DNA of 57,723 nt from Paenibacillus tritici (GTDB taxonomy: Bacteria; Bacillota; Bacilli; Paenibacillales; Paenibacillaceae). The notes under the pieces were generated by a model that saw only the letters and a list, made by a program, of their open reading frames with translations, was not told the DNA's origin and searched no databases. Location of the stretch: assembly GCF_013204885.1 (NCBI RefSeq), contig NZ_JABMKX010000030.1, positions 1 through 57,723 on the forward strand. The letters run 5' to 3'. The translations under genes were made by a program, and so were the position numbers. This document shows positions 8,642 to 17,200 of the stretch, one piece after another (positions within the stretch are counted from its first letter, which is position 1; every line of letters starts with the position of its first letter).

Positions 8642-9724
8642 ATGAACAGGAAAAAAATACTTATTGTAGGGGGATACGGGGCCGTAGGCAGACAGATTGC
8701 GCAAATATTACTGGATCGGCATCCCGATCTGGATATTGCACTGGGAGGAAGGTCACCTGGGAAAGCGGCACCTTTCGAGTCCGAACGAGTCCAGACAGTC
8801 GTAATTGATAATAATGCGGATGATCCGCTGCTTAATACAGACGACAATGTGTCGCTGATCATTAACTCCGTTAACGATCTGCAGGATCGGCTGCTTCTGT
8901 CTGCAGTTCGAAGAAAGATCCCACTCATCGACCTTACTCGCTGGACAGAGATATTCCAACAATCGGTCAGCAAATTGGAGAACATAGAGCTATATGCTCC
9001 TGTCGTGCTGTCCTCGGGATGGATGGCGGGAACTGCTTCACTGTTCGCCATGCTGCATTCGGCCTCTCTTCAGAACGTCTCCATCCATATTCATGCGCTA
9101 TACTCACTGAGTGACAAGGCAGGACCCGATTCTGCGGCGTACATGGATCGTATGACCATTCCCTTCCATATTACGGAACCGGAGGGACGGCGTCTTGTAT
9201 TCCCCATGACCGACCCTGTCAAAGTCCAATTTCCAGACGGATATACAGCACAATGTTATCGGCTTGACACCCCGGATCATGTAACCTTGCCCAAAGCTGA
9301 GCATGTCGACTCCGCCAGCTTCCGCATCTCCTTCGATAGTAAAGCATCCACATACGCGCTTGTCGGACTGGTCAAAAGCGGAATATGGAAATTGATCAGC
9401 GGGGAGCGATTCCGTCCGCTTAGACGAAGTCTGCTCTACAATCCGGGCACTGGCAGCGCACATCACATCCTTATTCATCTAAAGGGCCGTGATCATAATG
9501 GGCAATGGGTTGAACGGAGAATCGCGATTTCCGATCCGCTTGGTCAGACTCATCTTACCGCCTTGGGAGCTGCTGTCCAAGCAGAAAAGCTATTGCAGGC
9601 ACCCGGGGACGAACCACTGGCTCCAGGCATTTATTATCCCGAAGATCTGCCTGATGCGCGGATGGACGCCTCTGCAATTACCAACTTTTTCAAACAATAT
9701 GGGGTTCTAATAGATATAAACTAA
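8642..9724 (+). CDS. Saccharopine dehydrogenase-like NAD(P)-binding protein
   Basis: A 360-residue protein with an N-terminal Rossmann fold (ILIVGGYGAVGRQIAQ, GxGxxG-like) and the overall layout of saccharopine-dehydrogenase-like reductases. The family includes lysine-pathway enzymes and many uncharacterised oxidoreductases; nothing here fixes the substrate. ATG 8642 follows GATCGGAGGC at good spacing. It lies just after an ArsR-type regulator and shares TTTAAAC half-sites upstream, suggesting that regulator controls it. Paenibacilli and relatives often carry such ArsR/reductase pairs (from memory). The product is probably a cytoplasmic oxidoreductase. Confidence 0.75.
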   Translation: MNRKKILIVGGYGAVGRQIAQILLDRHPDLDIALGGRSPGKAAPFESERVQTVVIDNNADDPLLNTDDNVSLIINSVNDLQDRLLLSAVRRKIPLIDLTRWTEIFQQSVSKLENIELYAPVVLSSGWMAGTASLFAMLHSASLQNVSIHIHALYSLSDKAGPDSAAYMDRMTIPFHITEPEGRRLVFPMTDPVKVQFPDGYTAQCYRLDTPDHVTLPKAEHVDSASFRISFDSKASTYALVGLVKSGIWKLISGERFRPLRRSLLYNPGTGSAHHILIHLKGRDHNGQWVERRIAISDPLGQTHLTALGAAVQAEKLLQAPGDEPLAPGIYYPEDLPDARMDASAITNFFKQYGVLIDIN

Positions 9725-9791
9725 ATAGCAATTATATATTTCATTTATAAGCTGTACATCGCTATACTGGATTTCAAAGGAGGGGAAGCCC

Positions 9792-10568
9792 ATGACTCAC
9801 TCGACTTCCAATAACCAATGGCAGGCGGACACGTATGATCACAAACTGGACTTTGTCTCCAAAATGGGCGGTGACGTCCTCTCGCTGCTACAGCCCCAGC
9901 CCGGTGAACGCGTGCTGGATATCGGCTGCGGGACGGCAGACCTGACGGCTAAGATCGCCGCAGCCGGAGCGGTGACGGTCGGTATCGACCTGTCGCCTGA
10001 GATGATCGCACGCGCACGCGACAAGTACCCGTACCTGAGTCTGAGCGCCCAGAATGCGTACACTTACCGGGCAGCCCAACCCTTCGATGCAGTGTTCTCC
10101 AACGCAGCATTGCACTGGATGAAGGACGCGCACGCAGTCGCGGTGACTGTGGCAAGCGCGCTAAGGGACGGCGGGCGATTCGTCGCCGAGTTCGGCGGCT
10201 ATCGTAACGTCGCTGCTCTCGTAAGTGCGACCGAGAGCGCACTGACCGCGCATGGCTATGATCCGCAAGGACGCAATCCGTGGTACTTCCCTACCATCGG
10301 CCAATATGCGGCAGTACTGGAGGAGCATGGCTTCCTCATTATGCTGGCCCAGCATTTTGAACGGCCTACACCCTTGCACGGTGAGAGCGGAGTCCGTGAT
10401 TGGCTGGATATGATGGCCGATGACTTCTTCTACGATGTCAGCGCGGAGCACAAGGCAGCGATCTATCAAGCCGTAGAAGATCAACTGCGGCCGGAGCATT
10501 ACCGGCAGGGGCAATGGATCGCAGACTACCGGCGGCTGCGAGTCTGCGCGGTGAAGCAGGCCAACTGA
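9792..10568 (+). CDS. Class I SAM-dependent methyltransferase, trans-aconitate methyltransferase-like
   Basis: A 258-residue protein. Motif I is VLDIGCGTADLT, followed by the acidic loop VGIDLSPEMI. FDAVFSNAALHWM is the motif IV/post-motif typical of the Tam/BioC-like group. The family methylates small carboxylic acids or other metabolites in the cytoplasm; the substrate is not identifiable. The start follows a strong AAAGGAGGGG ribosome binding site. It lies 67 bases after the dehydrogenase-like gene, so co-transcription is possible, and a strong terminator follows. Confidence 0.82.
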   Translation: MTHSTSNNQWQADTYDHKLDFVSKMGGDVLSLLQPQPGERVLDIGCGTADLTAKIAAAGAVTVGIDLSPEMIARARDKYPYLSLSAQNAYTYRAAQPFDAVFSNAALHWMKDAHAVAVTVASALRDGGRFVAEFGGYRNVAALVSATESALTAHGYDPQGRNPWYFPTIGQYAAVLEEHGFLIMLAQHFERPTPLHGESGVRDWLDMMADDFFYDVSAEHKAAIYQAVEDQLRPEHYRQGQWIADYRRLRVCAVKQAN

Positions 10569-10622
10569 AATCAGACGACAATCACCCCATTTTAACTTAG
10601 GCGAAATTTCTCAGATTGCCGG

Positions 10623-10660
10623 GAAACCCGGGTCATAAGGACCCTGGGTTTCTTTTATTT
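10623..10660 (+). terminator. Intrinsic terminator after the methyltransferase gene
   Basis: GAAACCCGGGTC pairs with GGACCCTGGGTTTC around ATAA and is followed by TTTTATTTTTC. Confidence 0.85.
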
Positions 10661-10821
10661 TTCAATAATTACCTGCTCACGGGAAACAAGGCGATTGGCA
10701 ATATCTGTTTCTTACAAGGCCGCTTCTGGGTAATTACATAGGGCAATATGCGCCTACATAACCTCTAGTTGTTGGCATGAAGCACAACCAATATGATTAC
10801 AGAATAGGAGAACATACAAAA

Positions 10822-12663
10822 ATGGAGAACCAAAACCGGGATACTTACCGCTTTCAGGTTAACTTGAGCGGGATGATTAACATTTTGTCTAACCATTTGT
10901 ATAGTAGCCCGAAGGTATTCCTCAGGGAGCTGCTGCAAAATGGCATCGACGCGATTACTGCACGGCAGGCTTATTCCCAGGGGGGATACGAAGGCAAAAT
11001 TCATGTCGAGGTAAGCGGGACCTCAACCGGGGCGACCTTATTAGTCGAAGATAACGGGATCGGGTTAGACGAGGCAGAGATCCATGAGTTCCTGGCGATG
11101 ATCGGACAATCCTCCAAGCGGGGAGAAGATTTCCTATCCACCAATACCTCTTTTATCGGACGGTTCGGCATCGGGCTCTTGTCTTGCTTCATGGTGAGTG
11201 ACGATATCGTCATGGTTACCCAATCCGCCAAGGGCGGACCTGCACTGGAATGGCACGGGAAGCCGGACGGTACCTATACGATCCGCAAGCTCGATGGAGA
11301 ATACGCTCCGGGCACCAAGGTGTATTTGCGTTGCAAAGAAGGCTCAGAAGCTTACTTCGAGGAAAATAATCTCCAGGAATGGCTGTTCTATTACGGCGCT
11401 CTGCTGCCTTATCCTATCCAGCTGGTGTCCGATCATACGACCCGCTTGATTAATCCGCCGTCCCCGCCGTGGGTCAAAGATCCGCAGTTGGCCCGGAAGC
11501 ATCAGGATGAGGTCTTGGCCTTCGGCAAGCAGGTGCTTGGAGAGACATTCCGCGATTTCATCCCCCTGCACACCTCCTCGGGCCGGACGGGAGGCATCGC
11601 CTTCATCCTGCCGCAGGCAGTGAACCTGAGCGCCAAACGCAATCACCGGGTATACCTGAAGCACATGCTGGTCTCCGAAGCTGCCAGCAATATCCTGCCG
11701 GACTGGGCGTTCTTCGTCAAATGCCTGATCTGGACCGATGAGCTGCAGCCGACCGCGTCCCGGGAGCATTTCTATGAGAACGTCCAGCTGGAGCAGGTGC
11801 GGGAAGAGCTTGGGAACACCCTTCGTCAGGAATTGATGCGTATGGCGGAGTACCACCCGGATCGCTTGCAATCTATCATCTCACTGCACGCCTTATCCAT
11901 GAAGGCTCTCGCGGTGGAAGATTTGTCGTTCTATTCCATTATTCATGAGTGGCTGCCGTTTGAGAGCACCTATGGCAGGAAGCTGCTTGGCGAGCTGAAG
12001 CAGCAGCCTCCCCTCTACTTCACGGCTACTCTGGACGAATACCGCCAGATTACCCACGTGGCTTCGGCCCAATCTATGCTGGTTGTGAATGGCGGGTATA
12101 TCTATGATGCCGAGCTGCTGGCCCAGCTTCCGCTCATTGACCCGGATGTGCAGACGGAGCGGCTGCTGCCGGAGGAGGTGTCGTTATCCTTCACCGATAT
12201 TACCCCTCAAGAGCGGCTGGACTACTATGAGTCCGTAAGACTCGCAGACAGTGTGCTTCAGAAGTTCCGCTGCCAGGTGCAGCTGCGCCGCTTCAAGCCG
12301 GAGGAGATTCCGGTACTCTACACGCTGTCCGAGCAGTCTGCCCAATGGCGTGTACTTCAGGCGACCAAAGAAGTGAGCACTGACGTCCTCTCCTCCGTGC
12401 TGGGCAGCCTGGGCGCAACGTTAAAGGATACGGCATACGCCACGCTCTACTTCAACCTGAACAACCCTGTCATTGAGCGGGCCTTCCATTCGGCACATCT
12501 GGCGATGCTGCCTGCCATTGTGGAGATGCTGTACTGCAATGCGTTATTGATGGGACATTATCCGATGAACCGCCAGGAGACAGCACTTTTGAACCAGGGC
12601 ATTATTCAATTTATTGATTGGGGCATCACGGCAGCCGGTCACGCAACAGGAGGAGAAGAATAG
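10822..12663 (+). CDS. Divergent HSP90-family (HtpG-like) ATPase
   Basis: A 613-residue protein close in length to HtpG. The GHKL ATPase site is intact: FLRELLQNGIDAI (catalytic Glu, Asn, Asp), DNGIGL and GRFGIGLLSCFMV. The middle domain is recognisable (TASREHFYENVQ resembles the HtpG TLSREMLQ segment), but the C-terminal third is strongly divergent and dimerisation cannot be read with confidence. ATG 10822 is used because it follows TAGGAGA; the in-frame ATG at 10777 has no ribosome binding site. The next gene starts one codon after its stop (12664), so the two products are probably translated together and act together. Bacteria that carry such a second HSP90-like gene usually also have htpG (from memory). 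Confidence 0.85.
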   Translation: MENQNRDTYRFQVNLSGMINILSNHLYSSPKVFLRELLQNGIDAITARQAYSQGGYEGKIHVEVSGTSTGATLLVEDNGIGLDEAEIHEFLAMIGQSSKRGEDFLSTNTSFIGRFGIGLLSCFMVSDDIVMVTQSAKGGPALEWHGKPDGTYTIRKLDGEYAPGTKVYLRCKEGSEAYFEENNLQEWLFYYGALLPYPIQLVSDHTTRLINPPSPPWVKDPQLARKHQDEVLAFGKQVLGETFRDFIPLHTSSGRTGGIAFILPQAVNLSAKRNHRVYLKHMLVSEAASNILPDWAFFVKCLIWTDELQPTASREHFYENVQLEQVREELGNTLRQELMRMAEYHPDRLQSIISLHALSMKALAVEDLSFYSIIHEWLPFESTYGRKLLGELKQQPPLYFTATLDEYRQITHVASAQSMLVVNGGYIYDAELLAQLPLIDPDVQTERLLPEEVSLSFTDITPQERLDYYESVRLADSVLQKFRCQVQLRRFKPEEIPVLYTLSEQSAQWRVLQATKEVSTDVLSSVLGSLGATLKDTAYATLYFNLNNPVIERAFHSAHLAMLPAIVEMLYCNALLMGHYPMNRQETALLNQGIIQFIDWGITAAGHATGGEE

Positions 12664-13722
12664 ATGAACCTTACCGAGATGAGTTTCGAAGATTTGATGG
12701 AAGAAGCCTATGGTATGCCGGGAGGAAAGGCAAAGATGGAACTGCTGGAGCAGGCGGTACGTGTTGCCGATGCCGCAGGAGATATCGATCAGGGCTATGA
12801 GGCCCGCAGCGAAATCGTAGAGCTGGGCAGCTTCCACGGCTATCCGATGAAGACACTGGTCGCCTTTTCCTGGCAGCTCGGCCAGTATGATAAGAACCCG
12901 GGCCGTTTCGATGATTACAGCCTGCTGTGGTCGTACAAGTGGGTGCTGGACCGCATTACCGCTTTTGCAGATATTAGCCGTGTGCAGATTGAGAATCTGC
13001 TGGAGGATATGAAGGCCCGCTATGCGGCCGAAGGTTACAGCAGCCGTACCTATCACTACTACCGGGCGCATATCTTCGCAGAGTTCGGGGAGCTGGGTGC
13101 TTCCCAGGCCGAATGGGACATTGTACAGTCCATGGAGCGTGATGGGATGAGCGATTGTATGGCCTGTGAGCAGCACCACCTTGTGGAGTTTCTGGCGAAG
13201 CGGGGAGATGACGAAGGAACTCTGAGAGCTGCCGAGCCGATTCTCAACGGTACAATGAGCTGTAGCGAGGTGCCTCATGTGACCATCTCGAAAGTGCTGC
13301 TCCCCCTCCTGCGGCTGGGCCGCCAGAAGGAAGCGGATAAGCTTCAGAAGAAAGGCTACAAGCTGATCAAAGGAAACCGTGACTTCCTGTATCACCAGGG
13401 AGAGCATATCGGTTACCTGACCTTGACCGATCCAGTCAAGGCGCTGGAGGTCTTCGAGGAGTATATTGCCTCCTCTCTCGATCATGAGAATCCGGCCGAT
13501 CAGATGATCTTCAACGCCTATTCGGCCAAGCTGTTCCGCCGGCTGGCGGAAGAGTCCATCCGCTTCCAGGTCAAGCTTCCGGCCGGGCACCCGTGTGAGC
13601 ACCAGTCCGAAGACGTAGCTTCGCTTGCGAAGCATTTCCAGAAGTTGGCTCTCGTCACAGCAGAGAAGCTGGATAAGCGAAACGGGAACGTCTACTATAC
13701 CGAGCTTCTGAAACAGTTGTAG
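12664..13722 (+). CDS. Helical-repeat-like partner of the HSP90-family gene, function unknown
   Basis: A 352-residue soluble, acidic protein rich in alpha-helix, with alternating A/L/Y-rich helices (for example residues 85-160 and 200-290) that resemble degenerate TPR repeats. No catalytic motif is seen. The start ATG immediately follows the HSP90-like stop, and the ribosome binding site AGGAGGAGAA lies inside the end of that gene. TPR proteins are the usual co-chaperones of HSP90 in eukaryotes, so a co-chaperone or client-adaptor role is an attractive inference. A terminator follows. Confidence 0.72.
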   Translation: MNLTEMSFEDLMEEAYGMPGGKAKMELLEQAVRVADAAGDIDQGYEARSEIVELGSFHGYPMKTLVAFSWQLGQYDKNPGRFDDYSLLWSYKWVLDRITAFADISRVQIENLLEDMKARYAAEGYSSRTYHYYRAHIFAEFGELGASQAEWDIVQSMERDGMSDCMACEQHHLVEFLAKRGDDEGTLRAAEPILNGTMSCSEVPHVTISKVLLPLLRLGRQKEADKLQKKGYKLIKGNRDFLYHQGEHIGYLTLTDPVKALEVFEEYIASSLDHENPADQMIFNAYSAKLFRRLAEESIRFQVKLPAGHPCEHQSEDVASLAKHFQKLALVTAEKLDKRNGNVYYTELLKQL

Positions 13723-13776
13723 GTTGTGTTTCGGCAGCGTTCTATAAGAAGCGTTCTATAAGAACAGACGCAAATA

Positions 13777-13808
13777 AGAGCAGCTCCCGTATTGGGGCTG
13801 CTCTTTCG
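13777..13808 (+). terminator. Intrinsic terminator of the HSP90-like operon
   Basis: AGAGCAGCTCCC pairs with GGGGCTGCTCT around a short loop and is followed by TTC. Confidence 0.8.
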
Positions 13809-13870
13809 CATTATACATACGTATTTACGTCAAATTCTCTCTAAAGATAGTAATATTCTGGCATCTGATA

Positions 13871-13879
13871 TGTTATACT
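13871..13879 (+). promoter_or_regulatory. Extended -10 promoter of the holin-like toxin gene
   Basis: TGTTATACT is a TG-N-TATACT extended -10 element, 66 bases before the toxin start. No good -35 box is present, which extended -10 promoters tolerate. Confidence 0.5.
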
Positions 13880-13944
13880 GATTGAGCAATAGAATAGGCT
13901 TAAAGGGTCGGTCGGCTACCTCTCTAAGAAGGGAGGGATGCCTT

Positions 13945-14025
13945 GTGACAGTGTTTGAAGCAATGATGCTTATGCTAACCTTTGGTTCGCTTATCGTAGC
14001 GCTACCGTCCAATAAACGCAAATAG
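13945..14025 (+). CDS. Putative holin-like toxin, type I toxin-antitoxin system
   Basis: A 26-residue peptide starting at GTG, TVFEAMMLMLTFGSLIVAL then PSNKRK. It is one hydrophobic helix with a basic tail, the hallmark of the small holin-like toxins (Hol_Tox family, related in layout to TxpA/BsrG). A strong AAGGGAGGG ribosome binding site sits at 13929-13937. Expressed peptides of this type insert in the membrane and stop growth; in known systems an antisense RNA blocks them. The stop codon runs into a bidirectional terminator at 14020-14055, and a convergent promoter is present at 14164-14192, as expected for an antisense antitoxin. The gene is easily missed by gene callers because of its size. 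Confidence 0.82.
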   Translation: MTVFEAMMLMLTFGSLIVALPSNKRK

Positions 14026-14157
14026 ACCGCCCATCTCGTAAAGGTATGCGGTCTATTTGTCTATCCTATTTGCCAGAGGCCTACCGCCCTTAAAAGCGGC
14101 TATTGCTCGGGAGAGTCGTGTTGACGCACGGCTCTCTTAGCATTGTACGCCCGTTCT
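14010..14157 (-). ncRNA. Predicted antisense antitoxin RNA
   Basis: The promoter at 14164-14192 points left and would start RNA near 14157. The first good stop is the bidirectional hairpin at 14020-14055, inside the toxin mRNA 3' end. The RNA would be about 140-150 bases and overlap the toxin transcript tail. It would contain two further hairpins: GAGAGCCGTG.../...ACTCTC near 14112-14138, and CCGC/GCGG near 14087-14102. The layout is that of RatA/TxpA-type systems; ends are inferred. Confidence 0.55.
14020..14055. terminator. Bidirectional terminator shared by toxin mRNA and antisense RNA
   Basis: AAATAGACCGC (14020-14030) pairs perfectly with GCGGTCTATTT. On both strands the stem ends in a T-rich run. 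The toxin stop codon is inside the left arm. Confidence 0.8.
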
Positions 14158-14163
14158 GCTTAT

Positions 14164-14192
14164 ACTATACCACAGCCGTTAACGAATGTTAA
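14164..14192 (-). promoter_or_regulatory. Sigma-A promoter of the antisense antitoxin RNA
   Basis: On the minus strand TTAACA (14187-14192) and TATAGT (14164-14169) are separated by exactly 17 bases; each box has one mismatch to consensus. It faces the toxin gene. Confidence 0.65.
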
Positions 14193-14222
14193 CACCTGTG
14201 CACGTAACGGATTCAACAGAAA

Positions 14223-14246
14223 CCGCGTCAGCAATAGCTGTCGCGG
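14223..14246 (-). terminator. Probable terminator of the xylanase gene
   Basis: CCGCGTCAGC (14223-14232) faces GCTGTCGCGG (14237-14246), forming a stem with one internal mismatch. On the minus strand it is followed by TTTCTGTT and lies 25 bases after the xylanase stop. Confidence 0.6.
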
Positions 14247-14270
14247 CTTCATCATTCTTATGCGAATCTC

Positions 14271-17200
14271 TTACTTATTATACAGTCTGTAGAGGAATAC
14301 CGCCGCTTCTGCTTTGGTAGTGTTGCCGGCCGGATTGATCTTGTTACCGCTGCCTTGGATAAGCCCTTCCTTCACCATGGCGGCTACGCTGCCGAGCGCA
14401 TAGGAAGCCACTTTGGACTTGTCGGAGAATCTCTCCAGATCCGCAGCCGTACCAGGGTTATTGAGCTTCTTCTCCAGCTTCAAGGCTCTTTCGGTCAACA
14501 CCATCATGTCCTGTCTGGTGATCTTCTGATCGCTGCCGAAGCTGCCGTTGTTCTGGCCATTCGTAATCCCAAGCGCCTTGGCAATGGCAAGTTCATTATA
14601 GTAGTAAGCATTCTTCTGTACATCGCTGAAATTGCCATCTGCCTTCGCAGTCAAGCCAAGTGCTCTAACAAGGGAGTACAGGAAATCTGCTCTGGTGATA
14701 TCCGTTGACGGATGGAATTCACCGCCCTCAGTCTTGAGAATATCCTTGGATGCAAGGACTTCGACCGCATTCTTGGCCCATGCTGCCTTTCCGAGATCTG
14801 TGAATGTCTTGGATACATAAGCTACTGCGAAATCGCCGAGATGAGTAGTTGTGAAGGTTACCATACCGGTCTTGGAAGCATAACGTCCGCTTGGTACGGT
14901 CATCACCTTTCCGCTTTCATCCATGTACCGGATAACTATCATTTCAGGATTCTTCAATTCATCCGTAGACGGCTGGTAAGGCACGGATACGGTTACAGGT
15001 GCACCGGGATTGCTCCAGGCTGTTTCTTTGCCGTCCACTTTAAGGCTAAGTTGAATGATCGGTCTATCGCCTAGAGCCGCCTTTACTTCAGCCGGGAGCC
15101 CCGACTTGTCGCCTTTTCCAATCTCCAGCGCTACTTCCTTGCCGCTGCTTTCAGGTGTGCCTGTCAACATATTACCGGAAATGACAACCTGACCGAATTC
15201 AGTGGAAATGGTCAGTTTGTTATCCTTTGCTCCGTTTGTCAACGCTGCGGCAGGCAAGCCTACTGAGTATGAATTCACTCCTTGCGCCGCTGGTATGTCC
15301 AGGGTAACATTTTTCTCGATGAATTCCTTTGCTCGTGCCAGATCCGATACCTTAACTGATGCAGTCGCATTGTTCACAGTCGCCGGCATGGTTACTTTCT
15401 GGCCCTGTACAAGTGGTGCTGCAGGTGTTGATGGTGTTGCAGTTGCTACGGTTCCAGGGCCTGAAGGCACTTCAGGTACAGGCGTTGCAGATATTGCAGG
15501 CACAGGTGTTGCAGATGGTGCAGGTGTTGCAGTTGGTGTTCCAGGTTCCGGAGTGGACGGAGTCTCCGTCTTGTCATTGGTTACTTTCAGGGTGTAAGTC
15601 TTGACCCTGCCGTCTGCACCTGTTACCTCAACCTTTATATCCGTTCTTGTACCAGGTGTCAGCGATATAGCTTCGGAAGCCGTACCGCTGGCAACCACCG
15701 TATCGTTCACTTTAATGGATGACCTGCTGTCCGCCGCTGCCGCTGTCACGGTAATGCTGCTGGCATCCTTCAGGGACACATCATACTCTGTGGTGGCCGC
15801 GTTGAACGCTGGCTCTAGTGTGCCTGCACTCAGGGACAAGCTACTGAGGTCAGCGTTCACGCTATTAGGTGTATAGACTCCAAGATCGCCAAGGTCGATA
15901 GCATTGTTCCCGATGGCCTGATATTCGCCTGCAAAGTAATCATCCAGATACGAATGTCCAAGAATGAACCGGTCCGGCTTCATAGCGCCATAGTAACCGG
16001 CATTCGCATTGCTCTGGCCGTCAAACAGGACATAGCTTCCCTGCCATCCTGAGCCGGTTACGCCCCAGCTGATGATATGATCAATATACGGGGCGAACTT
16101 GTTGAACGTTTTGTACAGCAGTGCGTACTGATAACCAAGGGCGTCCGACTGTCTCACATTGAGCACTGCGGGAGCGGTCGCGCCTCCTCCGGGGGCATCG
16201 GTAGGCACCTTAAGGTCAAGCTCTGAATAGGTAATACCCGACAGCAGACCACGGTCAACGAGTGAGGCATAGAGAGCCATCGCATACTGGTTATCGCTTG
16301 CAAGGGTCTTACCCACCGCGTCATGTCCCTGGATTCCGATGTCTTCGATCAGGGGTCTTCCGTCATACAGCGGATCGGAGCGCCATGCGGTATTTAACTC
16401 AAGAACCATGTTATATACGGTTCTAGCTTTACTCCGGGTGGCAACCCCGTAATCGTTGTAGGTCAGCTTTGGAGGATTGTCAACGATGTAACTGTCAATA
16501 CTGCCTTTAGTGTCGTGTCCATCCAGCTTCATGTACTCTGGAAGGTTAGCGTAATTGGCTTTGTAAGCTTCCGCCATCTTGGCGTTGGGGGCCGCGATGT
16601 GCGCGTTTTTGAAGAGCAGGTAAATGTAATGGTCAGTGATGTCGCCGCCAATCTGATCATCCGACATGGCAGCAAGCCAGTTGGTGTGCTTCAGGCTCGT
16701 TCTCCAGCTGTTCGCATCCTGCGGGATGAGCTCGCTATGGCGGCTCTCGTGAACCTCTTCGTTGAGTACATCCCAGGAATTGAAGGGAATGACGCCACGG
16801 GATTCGCTTGAGCCGTACTTCGTATCTGTGGTCAGGAAGTGCCGCATCACATACATCGTATGGTTGAACTGCACTCTTCTCGCCATTTCTTTGTCTACCT
16901 TAACCGTGGTTGTAACGCCATTGCCCAGTCCGTAGAAATTGGCAGAACCGTTATAACCGGAAGGAAGGTTCGCAGGGATCATCTGCGCCATCCAACCAGG
17001 GGCCTGGTTATACCATGCCAGAACATGACCGTGAGACTTATACTGTCCGGGAGTTCCCGAATCTCGGATCGCCTGATAAGAGTTAGTCGGGAAGCTGTAT
17101 TCCGCTAAGCCAGGGGCAGTGGTTGCACCGTTCATGGCCTCGCCGTTCACGTTCTTCAGCCATTCCGGACCACGGGGGTGCGTGCCCTCGGCCTTCAGAT

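Noticed and set aside
12544..13635. 363-residue minus-strand frame opposite the HSP90 partner gene
   Set aside because: It is antisense to a gene with coupled translation and good ribosome binding site; no domain was recognisable.
13830..14021. 63-residue minus-strand frame across the toxin gene
   Set aside because: It is antisense to the holin-like peptide, lacks a ribosome binding site and fits a non-coding antisense RNA better.
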